Below are positions 29,261 to 38,375 of a stretch of DNA of 64,000 nt, in pieces. Origin of the DNA: Sinorhizobium sp. RAC02 (GTDB lineage: Bacteria > Pseudomonadota > Alphaproteobacteria > Rhizobiales > Rhizobiaceae); NCBI RefSeq assembly GCF_001713395.1, contig NZ_CP016450.1, positions 2,924,001-2,988,000 on the forward strand, written 5' to 3'. Below the pieces are notes generated by a model. The model was given only the letters and a program-made list of their open reading frames with translations, did not search any database and was not told where the DNA came from. Every line of letters begins with the position of its first letter. Within the stretch, counting starts at the first letter, position 1. Made by a program: the position numbers and the translations under genes.

Positions 29261-29710
29261 ATGACCGATTTTCCGCCCGCCGATTTTGCCGGCCGCATCA
29301 CCCGAAGCTTCGACCGGCAGCCCGCGCTGCGACTGATCGGCGCCGAGCTGACCCGCGTCGAGCACGGCACGGTGGAAATCGAGCTGCCCTTCGACGAGAA
29401 GCTGACGCAGCAGCACGGTTTTCTGCATGCCGGCATCATTTCCGCCGCCCTCGATGCCGCCTGCGGCTACGCTGCCTATTCGGTGATCGATGCGGATGCC
29501 TCGATCCTCACCATCGAGTTCAAGGTCAACCTCATGTCACCCGGACGTGGCGACCGCTTCCTGTTCCGCGGCGAGGTCACCAAGCCAGGCTCCAACATCA
29601 TCGTCGCCGACGGGCGCGGTTATGCCATCTCGGACGGCCCGGCAAAGCTCATCGCCTCCATGACCGGCACCATGATGGTGGTGCGCGGCCGCGAGGACGT
29701 CGCCGAATGA
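29261..29710 (+). CDS. PaaI family hotdog thioesterase
   Basis: This 149-residue protein has the hotdog fold. The PaaI-type active-site segment is QQHGFLHAGIISAALDAACGYAA, with the conserved HAG and the Asp on the central helix. It should hydrolyse acyl- or aryl-CoA thioesters, substrate unknown. ATG 29261 is the start that gives the family length; no strong ribosome site precedes it. Its stop overlaps the next ATG by four bases (ATGA). Confidence 0.85.
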   Translation: MTDFPPADFAGRITRSFDRQPALRLIGAELTRVEHGTVEIELPFDEKLTQQHGFLHAGIISAALDAACGYAAYSVIDADASILTIEFKVNLMSPGRGDRFLFRGEVTKPGSNIIVADGRGYAISDGPAKLIASMTGTMMVVRGREDVAE

Positions 29711-30351
29711 GCGTCGTCCTGAAGACGGTCGGCGCGCACCGCATCCTCTATGTCATGGCGGCGGACGCCGAATACGGGCCGCACCTCAAGGCCCGCATCA
29801 CGCCGTTCATGACGGGCGTCGGCCCGGTCGAGGCCGCGGTACAGCTGACGCTGGCGCTTTGCCACCTCGAAGCCGAGGCCCAGCTGCCTGATTTCGTCGT
29901 CTCGCTCGGCTCCGCCGGCTCCGCCACACTGGAGCAGACCGGCGTCTATCAGGCGACCGCCGTCTCCTATCGCGACATGGACGCCTCGGCGCTCGGCTTC
30001 ACCAAGGGCGCCACGCCCTTCCTCGACCTACCCGTGGAAGTAATACTTCCCGTCCGCATTCCCGGCATCCCCGAAGCCCGCCTTTCGACCGGCGCCAACA
30101 TCGTCTCCGGTCCCGCCTACAGGGGCATCGACGCCGACATGGTGGAGATGGAAACCTACGCCGAACTGCGCGCCTGCCAGGCCTTCGGTGTGCGCCTCAT
30201 CGGCCTGCGCGGCATTTCCGACGGCAAGACCGAACTCACCCATATCGGCGACTGGACGGAATACCTTGGTGTCATCGACGAGAAGCTCGCCGCCGCCGTC
30301 GACCGGCTGGAAGCGGCCGTTCTCGACGGCACCATCGTGTTGAAGGGCTGA
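29707..30351 (+). CDS. mtnN: 5'-methylthioadenosine/S-adenosylhomocysteine nucleosidase
   Basis: This 214-residue nucleoside phosphorylase-fold enzyme cleaves the glycosidic bond of MTA and SAH, supporting methionine salvage. Motifs are TGVGPVEAAVQL, LGSAGSA, DMVEMETYAE and RGISDGK with the catalytic Asp. It is translationally coupled to the thioesterase gene and precedes guaA. Confidence 0.88.
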   Translation: MSVVLKTVGAHRILYVMAADAEYGPHLKARITPFMTGVGPVEAAVQLTLALCHLEAEAQLPDFVVSLGSAGSATLEQTGVYQATAVSYRDMDASALGFTKGATPFLDLPVEVILPVRIPGIPEARLSTGANIVSGPAYRGIDADMVEMETYAELRACQAFGVRLIGLRGISDGKTELTHIGDWTEYLGVIDEKLAAAVDRLEAAVLDGTIVLKG

Positions 30352-30404
30352 AAATCCGGCCTTCCCCCGTTGCGCGGCGCGCGGTTTTTCATTAAAGGCT
30401 CGCC

Positions 30405-31967
30405 ATGACCCAGACAGCCACTCCCGACAGCGTTCTCATCATCGATTTCGGCAGCCAGGTGACCCAGCTCATCGGGCGACGCGTGCGTGAAGCAGGCGTC
30501 TATTGCGAGATCATCCCCTTCCAGTCGGCGGAAGAAGCCTTCCACCGCATGCAGCCGAAGGCGATCATCTTCTCCGGCGGCCCCGCCTCGGTTCTCGACC
30601 AGGGCAGCCCCCGCGCACCGCAGGTGGTCTTCGATTCGGGTCTGCCGATCCTCGGCATCTGCTATGGCCAGCAGACACTCAGCCTGCAGCTCGGCGGCAA
30701 TGTCGAAGGCGGCCATGCCCGCGAATTCGGCCGCGCTGACGTGGAAATCCTGAAGGACAGCCCGCTCTTCGACGGTTTCTGGGAAGTCGGCAAGAAATAC
30801 CCCGTCTGGATGAGCCACGGCGACCGCGTCACCGAGGCACCCGAGGGCTTCGAAATCATCGGCACTTCGGAAAACGCGCCATTCGCGATCTGCGTCAACG
30901 AGGCGAAGCGCTACTACACCACCATGTTCCACCCGGAAGTGGTGCACACGCCGGATGGCGCAAAGCTGCTGTCGAACTTCGTGCACAAGATCGCCGGCAT
31001 CAAGGGCGACTGGTCGATGTCGGCCTACCGCGCCCGCGCCGTGGAAGCGATCCGCGAACAGGTCGGCGACAAGCGGGTCATCTGCGCGCTGTCGGGCGGC
31101 GTCGACAGTTCCGTTGCGGCCCTCCTCATTCATGAGGCGGTCGGCGCGCAGCTCACCTGCATCCTCGTCGACCACGGCCTGATGCGCAAGAACGAGGCGG
31201 CCGACGTCGTCGCCATGTTCCGCGAGCACTACAACCTGCACCTCATCCATGTGGATGCCGTCGACCGCTTCGTCGGCGAGCTGGAGGGCGTTTCCGACCC
31301 GGAAACCAAGCGCAAGATCATCGGCCGCCTGTTCATCGAAGTGTTCGAAGAGGAAGCCAAGAAGCTCGGCGGCGCGGAATTCCTCGCCCAGGGCACGCTC
31401 TATCCGGATGTCATCGAAAGCGTCTCGTTCACCGGCGGCCCCTCGGTCACCATCAAGTCGCACCACAATGTCGGCGGCCTGCCTGACCGCATGAACATGA
31501 AGCTGGTCGAGCCGCTGCGCGAACTCTTCAAGGACGAAGTGCGCGTGCTCGGCCGCGAACTCGGCCTGCCGGACAGCTTCATCGGCCGCCACCCCTTCCC
31601 CGGTCCTGGCCTCGCCATCCGCTGCCCGGGCGGCATCACCCGCGACAAGCTGGAAATCCTCCGCGACGCCGACGCCATCTATCTCGACGAGATCCGCAAG
31701 GCCGGCCTCTACGACAAAATCTGGCAGGCTTTTGCCGTGCTGCTCCCCGTCCAGACCGTCGGTGTCATGGGCGACGGACGCACCTACGAATTCGTCTGCG
31801 CGCTGCGCGCCGTCACCTCCGTCGACGGCATGACCGCCGATTTCTACCACTACGACATGAACTTCCTCGGCCGCGCCGCCACCCGCATCATCAACGAAGT
31901 CCGCGGCATCAACCGCGTCGTTTATGACGTGACCAGCAAACCACCGGGCACGATCGAGTGGGAATGA
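30405..31967 (+). CDS. guaA: GMP synthase (glutamine-hydrolysing)
   Basis: This 520-residue enzyme converts XMP to GMP. The class I glutaminase domain at the N-terminus has the nucleophile Cys86 in GICYGQQ and the [11 protein letters not shown] histidine region. The ATP pyrophosphatase domain has the loop [11 protein letters not shown] at about residues 227-237. The dimerisation domain closes with PPGTIEWE. A strong terminator follows 47 bases after the stop. Confidence 0.97.
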   Translation: MTQTATPDSVLIIDFGSQVTQLIGRRVREAGVYCEIIPFQSAEEAFHRMQPKAIIFSGGPASVLDQGSPRAPQVVFDSGLPILGICYGQQTLSLQLGGNVEGGHAREFGRADVEILKDSPLFDGFWEVGKKYPVWMSHGDRVTEAPEGFEIIGTSENAPFAICVNEAKRYYTTMFHPEVVHTPDGAKLLSNFVHKIAGIKGDWSMSAYRARAVEAIREQVGDKRVICALSGGVDSSVAALLIHEAVGAQLTCILVDHGLMRKNEAADVVAMFREHYNLHLIHVDAVDRFVGELEGVSDPETKRKIIGRLFIEVFEEEAKKLGGAEFLAQGTLYPDVIESVSFTGGPSVTIKSHHNVGGLPDRMNMKLVEPLRELFKDEVRVLGRELGLPDSFIGRHPFPGPGLAIRCPGGITRDKLEILRDADAIYLDEIRKAGLYDKIWQAFAVLLPVQTVGVMGDGRTYEFVCALRAVTSVDGMTADFYHYDMNFLGRAATRIINEVRGINRVVYDVTSKPPGTIEWE

Positions 31968-32013
31968 CGGGCCGCTTCCCGGGCATCCCTCAGAGCGAAT
32001 AGACAGAAACAGG

Positions 32014-32045
32014 GTCCCGGTGCCACGCGCCGGGACTTTTTCTTT
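32014..32045 (+). terminator. rho-independent terminator of guaA
   Basis: GTCCCGG pairs with CCGGGAC around a nine-base loop and is followed by TTTTTCTTT. It lies about 47 bases after the guaA stop codon. Confidence 0.85.
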
Positions 32046-32109
32046 GCCTGCGCGCCGTAATCCAGATGGGGTGCGGCAAAACCCGTCTTGTCTAAAAATT
32101 TCGGCGGCC

Positions 32110-32136
32110 ATGTCACATCGCGCACTGCTGCCTCGT
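32110..32136 (+). promoter_or_regulatory. ECF41-type promoter TGTCACA-N16-CGTC
   Basis: The sequence TGTCACA at 32110-32116 and CGTC at 32133-32136 are separated by exactly 16 bases. This is a perfect match to the promoter consensus I know for group ECF41 sigma factors. It lies 33 bases before the ATG of the AhpD-like gene and just upstream of the ECF41 sigma gene itself, so the sigma factor probably activates this operon and thus its own expression. Confidence 0.8.
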
Positions 32137-32168
32137 CATGGCCATGTGTGAACGAAAAGGAGAGTGGA

Positions 32169-32629
32169 ATGTCACCGCGCATGACCGACTATTTCAAACG
32201 TGCAGAGCCGGCCTTCAAGGCGATGTTTTCCCTGGAAGCGGCAATAAAGGCGAGCCCGCTCGATGCGACGCTCGTGCACCTGGTCAAAATACGCGCCTCC
32301 CAGATCAACGGCTGCGCCTATTGCATCCACATGCATGTGGGAGAGGCGCTGAAGGACGGCGAGGAAGCGATGCGCCTGCACCTGCTTGCCGGCTGGCGCG
32401 ACTCGTCATTCTACTCGCCGCGCGAGCGAGCCGCCTGGCCTGGACCGAAGCCCTGACGCTGGTGGCTGAAACGCATGCCCCCGATGCGGACTGGGCAGCC
32501 GTCGAGGCCGCCTTCACGCCCGACGAGCAGGCCTGGCTGACCGTCGCCATCGGCGCGATCAATGTCTGGAACCGCGTGCAGGTCGGGTTCCGCGCGCAAC
32601 ATCCGACCGAGCAGCGCCATGCCGCTTGA
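32169..32629 (+). pseudogene. carboxymuconolactone decarboxylase/AhpD-like protein, single-base frameshift
   Basis: The frame from ATG 32169 (AGGAGA site) encodes an AhpD-like protein with the redox motif C49-A-Y-C52-x-x-x-H56. Near 32433-32436 (GCCGCCTGGCC) one C appears to be missing. The original frame then stops at 32454-32456, while the correct continuation (LAWTEALTLVAETHAPDADWAAVE... VGFRAQHP) runs in the next frame to TGA 32627-32629. Restoring the base gives about 153 residues, the usual length. It is the expected target (COE-class gene) of the adjacent ECF41 sigma factor. Either a recent mutation or a sequencing error in a C-run. Confidence 0.85.
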
Positions 32630-33506
32630 CCCCTCCACGGATGTCTTCGAGATGCAGCGGCCCCGGCTGCTGCGTCTCGCCTATCGAATGCTGGGATCGC
32701 ATTCGGAGGCGGAGGACATCGTACAGGAGGCCTGGCTGCGCTGGCACCGCAGCGACCGCGAGGCGGTGGCCGAGCCCGCCGCCTGGCTGACCCGCATCGT
32801 CTCGCGCCTCTGCCTCGACGCCATGAAATCCGCCCGCTCCCGCCGGGAGACCTATCCCGGCACTTGGCTGCCCGAACCGCTGATCGAGCCGGCGGATGAC
32901 GAGCTGCGGGCCGACAACATCACGCTCACCCTGATGGTGGCGCTGGAGCGCCTTTCGCCCCTGGAGCGCGCGGCATTTCTGCTGCACGACGTCTTCAACC
33001 AGCCGATGGATGAAGTGGCGGCCACGCTACAAAGAAGCCCGGCCGCAACCCGGCAACTGGCCGCCCGGGCGCGGGCGCATGTGCAGATCGACCGGCCGCG
33101 CTACGAGATCGCACGGGAGGACGGCGAGGCGCTTGTCCGCGCCTTCTTCGAGGCCTGCCGCCTGGGCGATGCGTCAGCGCTCGGTTCCATGCTCGCCGCC
33201 GATGTGGCGCTCCGCTCGGACGGCGGCGGCAAGGTGCTGGCCTTTCCGAACGCGATCCATGGTGCCGACCGTCTGGTGCGCCTCTATCTCGGGCTTGCGC
33301 GCAAGCTGGGGCCGCGCATGGAGTTCATCGGCCATGCCGTCATCGATGGTCTGCCGGGCTTTCTCAGCCGTACCGACGGCTACTTGCAGACCACGGCCGT
33401 GGAAATCGTGCAAGGCCGCATCACGGCAATCTATATTACGCGCAATCCGGACAAGCTGGCCGGCCTGATCAGCCCGGCACTGCCCGGACCACCGCAAGCC
33501 CACTAA
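32619..33506 (+). CDS. ECF41-type RNA polymerase sigma factor (SigJ-like) with SnoaL-like C-terminal domain
   Basis: This is a 295-residue extracytoplasmic-function sigma factor. Sigma2 (residues 11-75, RLAYRMLGSHSEAEDIVQEAWLRW) and sigma4 (about 103-155) are followed by a SnoaL-like extension. The ECF41 hallmark motifs are all present: WLPEP at 83-87, DGGGK at 201-205 and NPDKL at 276-280. The C-terminal domain regulates activity in place of an anti-sigma factor. The ATG at 32619 overlaps the end of the AhpD-like gene. Confidence 0.92.
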   Translation: MPLDPSTDVFEMQRPRLLRLAYRMLGSHSEAEDIVQEAWLRWHRSDREAVAEPAAWLTRIVSRLCLDAMKSARSRRETYPGTWLPEPLIEPADDELRADNITLTLMVALERLSPLERAAFLLHDVFNQPMDEVAATLQRSPAATRQLAARARAHVQIDRPRYEIAREDGEALVRAFFEACRLGDASALGSMLAADVALRSDGGGKVLAFPNAIHGADRLVRLYLGLARKLGPRMEFIGHAVIDGLPGFLSRTDGYLQTTAVEIVQGRITAIYITRNPDKLAGLISPALPGPPQAH

Positions 33507-34063
33507 AACCCGAACGACGACTGCGCCGGTTCCGGCGGCGTGAAGGAAATGCCTTCGAGAGCCAGCATCTTCAGCTTGGAGGAGGCGCCGCCGGGCGCGG
33601 AGAAGCCGCCGACCTTGCCGCCGGCGGCCAGCACACGGTGGCAGGGGATGATGAGGGCGACGGGGTTTTTCGCCATGGCCTGGCCGACCTCGCGGGCCAT
33701 TTCCGGACCGGCACCGAGATCGCGGGCGAGCGTGCCGTAGGTCGTCGTCTCGCCCCAGTGCACGCGGCGCGCCGCATCGTAGATCGCGCGAAAAAAGTCG
33801 CTCTGGCCGGCAAGGTCGAGCGGTACCTCGGAAAAATCCGCGGGCTCGCCGGCAAAATAGCGTCTGACGCCTTCAATGGCCTCGGCAACCGCAGGCGACG
33901 GCTCGGCGGCTTCCGCCTCCGGCAGGTGGCGCAGCAGCAGGCGGCGCGTCGTCGCCGCATCGTCGCCTGGCAGCTGGAAGCGCAAAACGCCCGCCGCCGT
34001 CCAGGCGATGCCGCAGGGGCCGCCGTCGGTGTCGAAGATCCGATAATAGGTTTTGCCGGTCAT
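33503..34063 (-). CDS. ogt: methylated-DNA--protein-cysteine methyltransferase
   Basis: This 186-residue suicide repair protein takes alkyl groups from O6-methylguanine onto Cys141 in the motif IIPCHRV. The helix-turn-helix TTTYGTLARDLGAGPEMAREVGQAM precedes the active site. A short N-terminal RNase H-like domain is present, but no Ada regulatory domain. It converges with the sigma factor gene, overlapping by four bases. Confidence 0.94.
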   Translation of the reverse strand: MTGKTYYRIFDTDGGPCGIAWTAAGVLRFQLPGDDAATTRRLLLRHLPEAEAAEPSPAVAEAIEGVRRYFAGEPADFSEVPLDLAGQSDFFRAIYDAARRVHWGETTTYGTLARDLGAGPEMAREVGQAMAKNPVALIIPCHRVLAAGGKVGGFSAPGGASSKLKMLALEGISFTPPEPAQSSFGF

Positions 34064-34197
34064 GGTTCGGCTCCTTCCCGTTTCATCGAAAGATCGGGCT
34101 TTGCCCGGCCGCTTTCAACCCGTTTCTTGCCGGGGCTTGCGCCAGAGGCCGCCAATTCGCATAAACCGTCGCAAAAACGTGTCAGCGAGGAAACGAC

Positions 34198-35256
34198 GTG
34201 GAGACTTCGGAGATCATCATCAGCGGCGATACGGCGGGCATCGAATGGCGCGTGCCCGTCTTCCGCTTCAAGGGCCGCGACGCCAAGGCACCGTCCACCT
34301 ATCTCCAGGCGGCGCTGCATGCCAACGAGCTGCCGGGCACCGCCCTCCTGCACTTCCTGCTGGAAAGGCTGCGCAAGGCGGATGCGGAGGGCGCGATCCT
34401 TGGCGACACCACCGTCATCCCGCAGGCGAACCCGATCGGCCTTGCGCAATCGCATTTCGGCGAGATGCAGGGCCGGTTCGATCTCGGCTCGCGCACCAAT
34501 TTCAACCGCGACTTCCCGCTGGTCGCCCTTTCCGAGCGTGAAACGCTTCTGAAAGATCTCGATCGCCGCAGCGCCGCCGACCGACTGAAGCGCAGGCTGC
34601 TGCACACCGCGCTTGAAGCCGATCTGGTGATCGACCTGCACTGCGACGACGAATCCCTGCAATATGCCTATATCGACGACGCCTTCTGGCCGGAGGCGGC
34701 CGATCTCGCTGGCGCGCTCGACATGCAGGCCGTATTCCTCTCGGACGGCGAAAGCACCGCCTTCGAGGAGGCCGTCGGCCACGCTTTCAAGCATCAGGGC
34801 GGCGAGAAGCTCAAATCCGTACCGGGCCGCCTTGCGGTCACCGTCGAGCTGCGCGGCCGGCGCGATGTCTATCCGGACATGGCGAAGCGCGATGCGGACG
34901 GCCTGTGGGCCTTCCTTGCCGGTCGCGGCGTCGTGGCAGACCCGGCACATGTGGCCAAGCCCTACACCGGCCCGGCGCTGCCACTCGACAATATCGAGAT
35001 GGTGCGCGCGCCCGAGCCCGGCACGATCCTCTTCCACCGCAATATCGGTGAACAGGTCAAGGCCGGCGATCTTCTGGCGACACTGATCACGCGGCCCGGC
35101 GCAGCCGATGGCACGCTGGAGGTCAAGGCCGGGCATGACGGCCTGATCGCCACCCGCAGCTCCGCCCGCTATGCGCGGCGCGGCGACGACCTGATGAAGA
35201 TCGCCTGCTATGAGGCGACGCGCAAGGACCGCAAGCCGGGTACGCTGGAGGACTGA
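34198..35256 (+). CDS. succinylglutamate desuccinylase/aspartoacylase family protein
   Basis: This 352-residue zinc hydrolase is related to AstE/aspartoacylase. ALHANELPGTALLHFLL supplies the first His and Glu zinc ligands, and DLVIDLHCDDESLQYAYI the second His. The C-terminal beta domain (GTILFHRNIGEQVKAGDLLATLITRPG) resembles a biotinyl-like barrel. The start codon is GTG at 34198 preceded by GCGAGGAAAC. The substrate is unknown; it should be an N-acyl amino acid or a related amide. It is divergent from ogt. Confidence 0.85.
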   Translation: METSEIIISGDTAGIEWRVPVFRFKGRDAKAPSTYLQAALHANELPGTALLHFLLERLRKADAEGAILGDTTVIPQANPIGLAQSHFGEMQGRFDLGSRTNFNRDFPLVALSERETLLKDLDRRSAADRLKRRLLHTALEADLVIDLHCDDESLQYAYIDDAFWPEAADLAGALDMQAVFLSDGESTAFEEAVGHAFKHQGGEKLKSVPGRLAVTVELRGRRDVYPDMAKRDADGLWAFLAGRGVVADPAHVAKPYTGPALPLDNIEMVRAPEPGTILFHRNIGEQVKAGDLLATLITRPGAADGTLEVKAGHDGLIATRSSARYARRGDDLMKIACYEATRKDRKPGTLED

Positions 35257-35375
35257 ACATCCTCCGGTAGAGAATTTTGCTGGGGCATGCACTTGGCCCT
35301 CGCCTTCGGCTCGTCCGGCGCAATATATAGGGGCGGCAGCATCGACTGCCGCACTTTGGATGATCCGCACGCATC

Positions 35376-36836
35376 ATGTTTGAAACGCTTTCCGCCTATT
35401 GGCCGCATATCCTCGTCGCCCTGTCGATCATCCTCGGCGTGCCGGCGGCCATTCATGCGACCATGACGAAGGAAGAGGTGCGCGCGGCCATCGGCTGGGT
35501 CGGCGTGATCATGCTCTCGCCGGTCGTCGGTCCGCTGATCTATGCCATCGGCGGGGTGAACCGCATCCGCCGCAAGACGCTCAACCTCAGCCGTGAGGGA
35601 CTGCTCGCTGCCGGCTGGCATCACATGGCCGAGTACGACGTCTCCAACGCGCACATGCAGGTGGCCTATGGCGGGGCGCTTGCCGCGATGCAGCGCCTCG
35701 GCGACACGGTCGGGCGCTGCAAGCTCACCTCGGGCAACCGCATTGCGGTGCTGTCGACCGGCGACGAGGCCTATGCCGCGATGCTCGCTGCCATCGACGC
35801 CGCCGAACACTCCATCCTGCTCGAAACCTATATTTTCGACCGCGACAAGGCCGGCGAGCGCTTCGTGCGCGCGCTGTCGGCGGCGGTCGCGCGCGGTGTC
35901 GAGGTGCGCGTGCTGATCGATGCGGTCGGCGCGCGCTACTCCATCCCCTCGATCGTCTCGGAATTGCAGCGGGCGAACGTGCCGACGGATGTCTTCAACG
36001 GCAATATCGTCATGGGCCTGCGCCTGCCCTATGCGAACCTGCGCACCCACCGCAAGATCCTCATCGTCGATGGCAGCATCGCCTTCACCGGCGGGCTCAA
36101 CATCCGCGCCGGTTTCTGCACGGAATTTTCCGGCGAGGCGGCGGCGCTCGACACGCATTTTCGCATCACCGGTCCCATTGTCAGCGACCTCTTCCGCATT
36201 GCCTACGAGGACTGGCGTTTTTCCGGTGGCGACGAGCTTTCCCACGAAGCCTGGCAGATCGCGCCGCCGCCGGATGCGCCGGGCGACGGCATGCTCGCCC
36301 GTATCGTGCCCTCCGGGCCGGACAAGAGCCTGGAGACCAATCACCGCGTGCTGATGGGCGCCGTTTCCGTCGCCAAGAAGCACATCCACATCATGTCGCC
36401 CTATTTCCTGCCGGACCGCGAGCTGATCAGCGCTATCGTCACGGCGGCGCGGCGCGGTGTGGAGATCGACATCGTCGTGCCGTCGGCCAACAACCTGAAG
36501 CTCGTCGATCTCGCGATGACCGCACAGTTCGACCAGATGCTGAAACACGGCTGCCGCATCTGGCGCGCCTCCGGTGCCTTCAACCATTCCAAGCTGACCG
36601 TCGTCGACGGCGTCTGGTCCTATGTCGGCTCGTCGAACATCGATCCGCGCTCGCTGCGGCTGAATTTCGAGGTGGATATCGAGGTGGTGGATGCGGATTT
36701 CGCCGATCTCATCGGCCGCCGCATCGGTGCCGCGCTTTCGGAGGCGGTGGAGGTGAAGCTCGACGAGCTCCGGGCCCGCCCCTTTGCGCAGCGCCTCGTG
36801 GAGCGCGTCACATGGCTTGGCTCACCGTATCTGTGA
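35376..36836 (+). CDS. cls: cardiolipin synthase
   Basis: This 486-residue inner-membrane phospholipase D-type enzyme condenses two phosphatidylglycerols to cardiolipin. Two HKD motifs are present: H225-x-K227-x4-D232 in THRKILIVDG, and H404-x-K406-x4-D411 in NHSKLTVVDG. Two N-terminal membrane segments lie in residues 7-60. It overlaps the convergent EEP gene by 29 bases. Confidence 0.94.
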   Translation: MFETLSAYWPHILVALSIILGVPAAIHATMTKEEVRAAIGWVGVIMLSPVVGPLIYAIGGVNRIRRKTLNLSREGLLAAGWHHMAEYDVSNAHMQVAYGGALAAMQRLGDTVGRCKLTSGNRIAVLSTGDEAYAAMLAAIDAAEHSILLETYIFDRDKAGERFVRALSAAVARGVEVRVLIDAVGARYSIPSIVSELQRANVPTDVFNGNIVMGLRLPYANLRTHRKILIVDGSIAFTGGLNIRAGFCTEFSGEAAALDTHFRITGPIVSDLFRIAYEDWRFSGGDELSHEAWQIAPPPDAPGDGMLARIVPSGPDKSLETNHRVLMGAVSVAKKHIHIMSPYFLPDRELISAIVTAARRGVEIDIVVPSANNLKLVDLAMTAQFDQMLKHGCRIWRASGAFNHSKLTVVDGVWSYVGSSNIDPRSLRLNFEVDIEVVDADFADLIGRRIGAALSEAVEVKLDELRARPFAQRLVERVTWLGSPYL

Positions 36837-37686
36837 GCCTGAGCGAGCGTTCCCAGACAACTTTCAGATCGATATGCGCCTTGATCGGCAGGTGATCGGA
36901 GGCGACACGGGCGAGCGGAGAATCATGCACCTCGACCGAGGTGACGAGATCGTGCGGATGGCCGAGCGCCCGGTCGAGCGCCAGCACCGGAAACCGTGAC
37001 GGAAAGCTCGGCACTGCGCCGGAGGCCGGATCGAAGGTCGGCTGAAGGCGGGAGAGCGACGAGCGCCGACCGACGCGCCATTCGTTGAGATCGCCGACGA
37101 GCAGCGTCGGCATCTGCTCCTCTTCGGCGACCGACGCAAGGATCGCCATGGCTTGTTGCTCGCGCGAGCGCTTCAACAACCCGAAATGCGCGGCAACGAG
37201 GCGGAGTTTCCCGACCGGCAGATCGAGCGTCACGACCAGCGCGCCGCGCGGCTCCACGCCCGGCAGCTTCAACTGCCGCACGGCGCCGACCGCACCCTTG
37301 CGGATCATGATCATGTTGCCGTGCCAGCCATGGCCGGTGGAGGAGAGCGAGGTGATAGGCACCGGCACGAGGCCGCAGTCGCGCTCCAGGATTTCGAGGT
37401 TGAGCAGTCCCGAGCGTTCGCCGAAGCGTTTGTCCGCCTCCTGGATGGCGATGATGTCCGCGTCGATCTCGGCGATCACGCTTGCCGTGCGTTCCGGATC
37501 GAAACGCCGGTCGACGCCGATGCATTTGTGCACGTTGTAGGACGCGATCACGGTATCGCCCGGGCGATTGGCTTCCGGCGGCCGGTGGCCGCGGCGGTTG
37601 CGGATGGCCGACAGCAGCGCGGCCGACATGACCTTGTCGTTCGACTTTCTGTCCACGAGCCCTTCCTTGGTGACGCAGTCCATCAT
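36808..37686 (-). CDS. endonuclease/exonuclease/phosphatase family protein
   Basis: This is a 292-residue EEP-fold protein. Motifs are TVIASYNVHKCIGVDRRF, IIAIQEADKRFGE (catalytic Glu), LLVGDLNEWR and ASDHLPIKAHI (catalytic Asp-His). Members are metal-dependent phosphodiesterases acting on DNA, RNA or lipid head groups. Its tail-to-tail position with cls would fit a lipid role but does not prove it. The N-terminus is uncertain; 37686 is used because a GGAGGGAAA region precedes it. Confidence 0.8.
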   Translation of the reverse strand: MMDCVTKEGLVDRKSNDKVMSAALLSAIRNRRGHRPPEANRPGDTVIASYNVHKCIGVDRRFDPERTASVIAEIDADIIAIQEADKRFGERSGLLNLEILERDCGLVPVPITSLSSTGHGWHGNMIMIRKGAVGAVRQLKLPGVEPRGALVVTLDLPVGKLRLVAAHFGLLKRSREQQAMAILASVAEEEQMPTLLVGDLNEWRVGRRSSLSRLQPTFDPASGAVPSFPSRFPVLALDRALGHPHDLVTSVEVHDSPLARVASDHLPIKAHIDLKVVWERSLRLTDTVSQAM

Positions 37687-37745
37687 ATGGGCGCTTTCCC
37701 TCCATCGGCAACCTCCGTGGGCCGAGAAAGGTTTCGCGCCAGGCG

Positions 37746-38225
37746 TCAGGGAAGTGCGCTCACCTGCATCTTCGGGCTGTCGAGCAGGATGGTCGAGCGC
37801 AGCGTCTTGATCTCGCTGATGCGCTCGAACTCGCTCCACAGCAGCCGACGGTAGTCGGCAACATCCTTTACCGCGATCTTCAGCAGGAAATCGAAATCGC
37901 CGGCGACCGTGTGGCATTCCACCACCTCCGGCATGCGCCGCACGAGATCGATGAAGCGCTCGCCGACCTTCGGCGCCGTGCGCTCCAGCGTCACCTCCAG
38001 GAAAGCCTGGAAACCGATGCCGGCTGCACGCGGATCGACGATCACGGTATGGCGGATCACGCCGCTCGCCTCCAGACGCGCCAGCCGGCGCGACAGCGGT
38101 GCCGGGGACAGGCCAACCTTCTCCGCGAGCTGGTTGTTGGAGAGCCCGGCATCCTCGACGAGCAGGCGGATGATGCGCCGGTCCGTCTGGTCCAGCACGA
38201 CCTCGTCACCCGCCATTTTGTCCAT
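37746..38225 (-). CDS. Lrp/AsnC family transcriptional regulator
   Basis: This 159-residue regulator has an N-terminal winged helix-turn-helix (LDQTDRRIIRLLVEDAGLSNNQLAEKVGLSPAPLSRRLARLEASG) and the C-terminal RAM effector domain (VVECHTVAGDFDFLLKIAVKD). It is divergent from an aromatic aminotransferase gene, with an inverted repeat between them. It probably senses an amino acid and controls that neighbour and itself. Confidence 0.92.
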   Translation of the reverse strand: MDKMAGDEVVLDQTDRRIIRLLVEDAGLSNNQLAEKVGLSPAPLSRRLARLEASGVIRHTVIVDPRAAGIGFQAFLEVTLERTAPKVGERFIDLVRRMPEVVECHTVAGDFDFLLKIAVKDVADYRRLLWSEFERISEIKTLRSTILLDSPKMQVSALP

Positions 38226-38269
38226 ATTCGTCCCTCACGCAAAAACCTGCATAAATCTAGCGGGTAGCG

Positions 38270-38292
38270 GCAAGAATACAAAAGCTTCTTGC
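38270..38292. promoter_or_regulatory. inverted repeat between lrp-type gene and tyrB
   Basis: GCAAGAA and TTCTTGC form a perfect seven-base inverted repeat with a nine-base AT-rich spacer. It sits in the 150-base divergent gap, 45 bases from the regulator start. It is a plausible operator for the Lrp/AsnC protein. Confidence 0.45.
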
Positions 38293-38375
38293 GCCCTTCC
38301 CGCAATATCATGGTCGATTTTGCGGAGGCTTTGTCCTACACCCCTTTGACACCCCACACGCACAGGAAACCGGCC

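Noticed and set aside
30156..32111. 651-codon minus-strand open frame
   Set aside because: Antisense to guaA and part of mtnN; composition is typical of a shadow frame and it has no recognisable motif.
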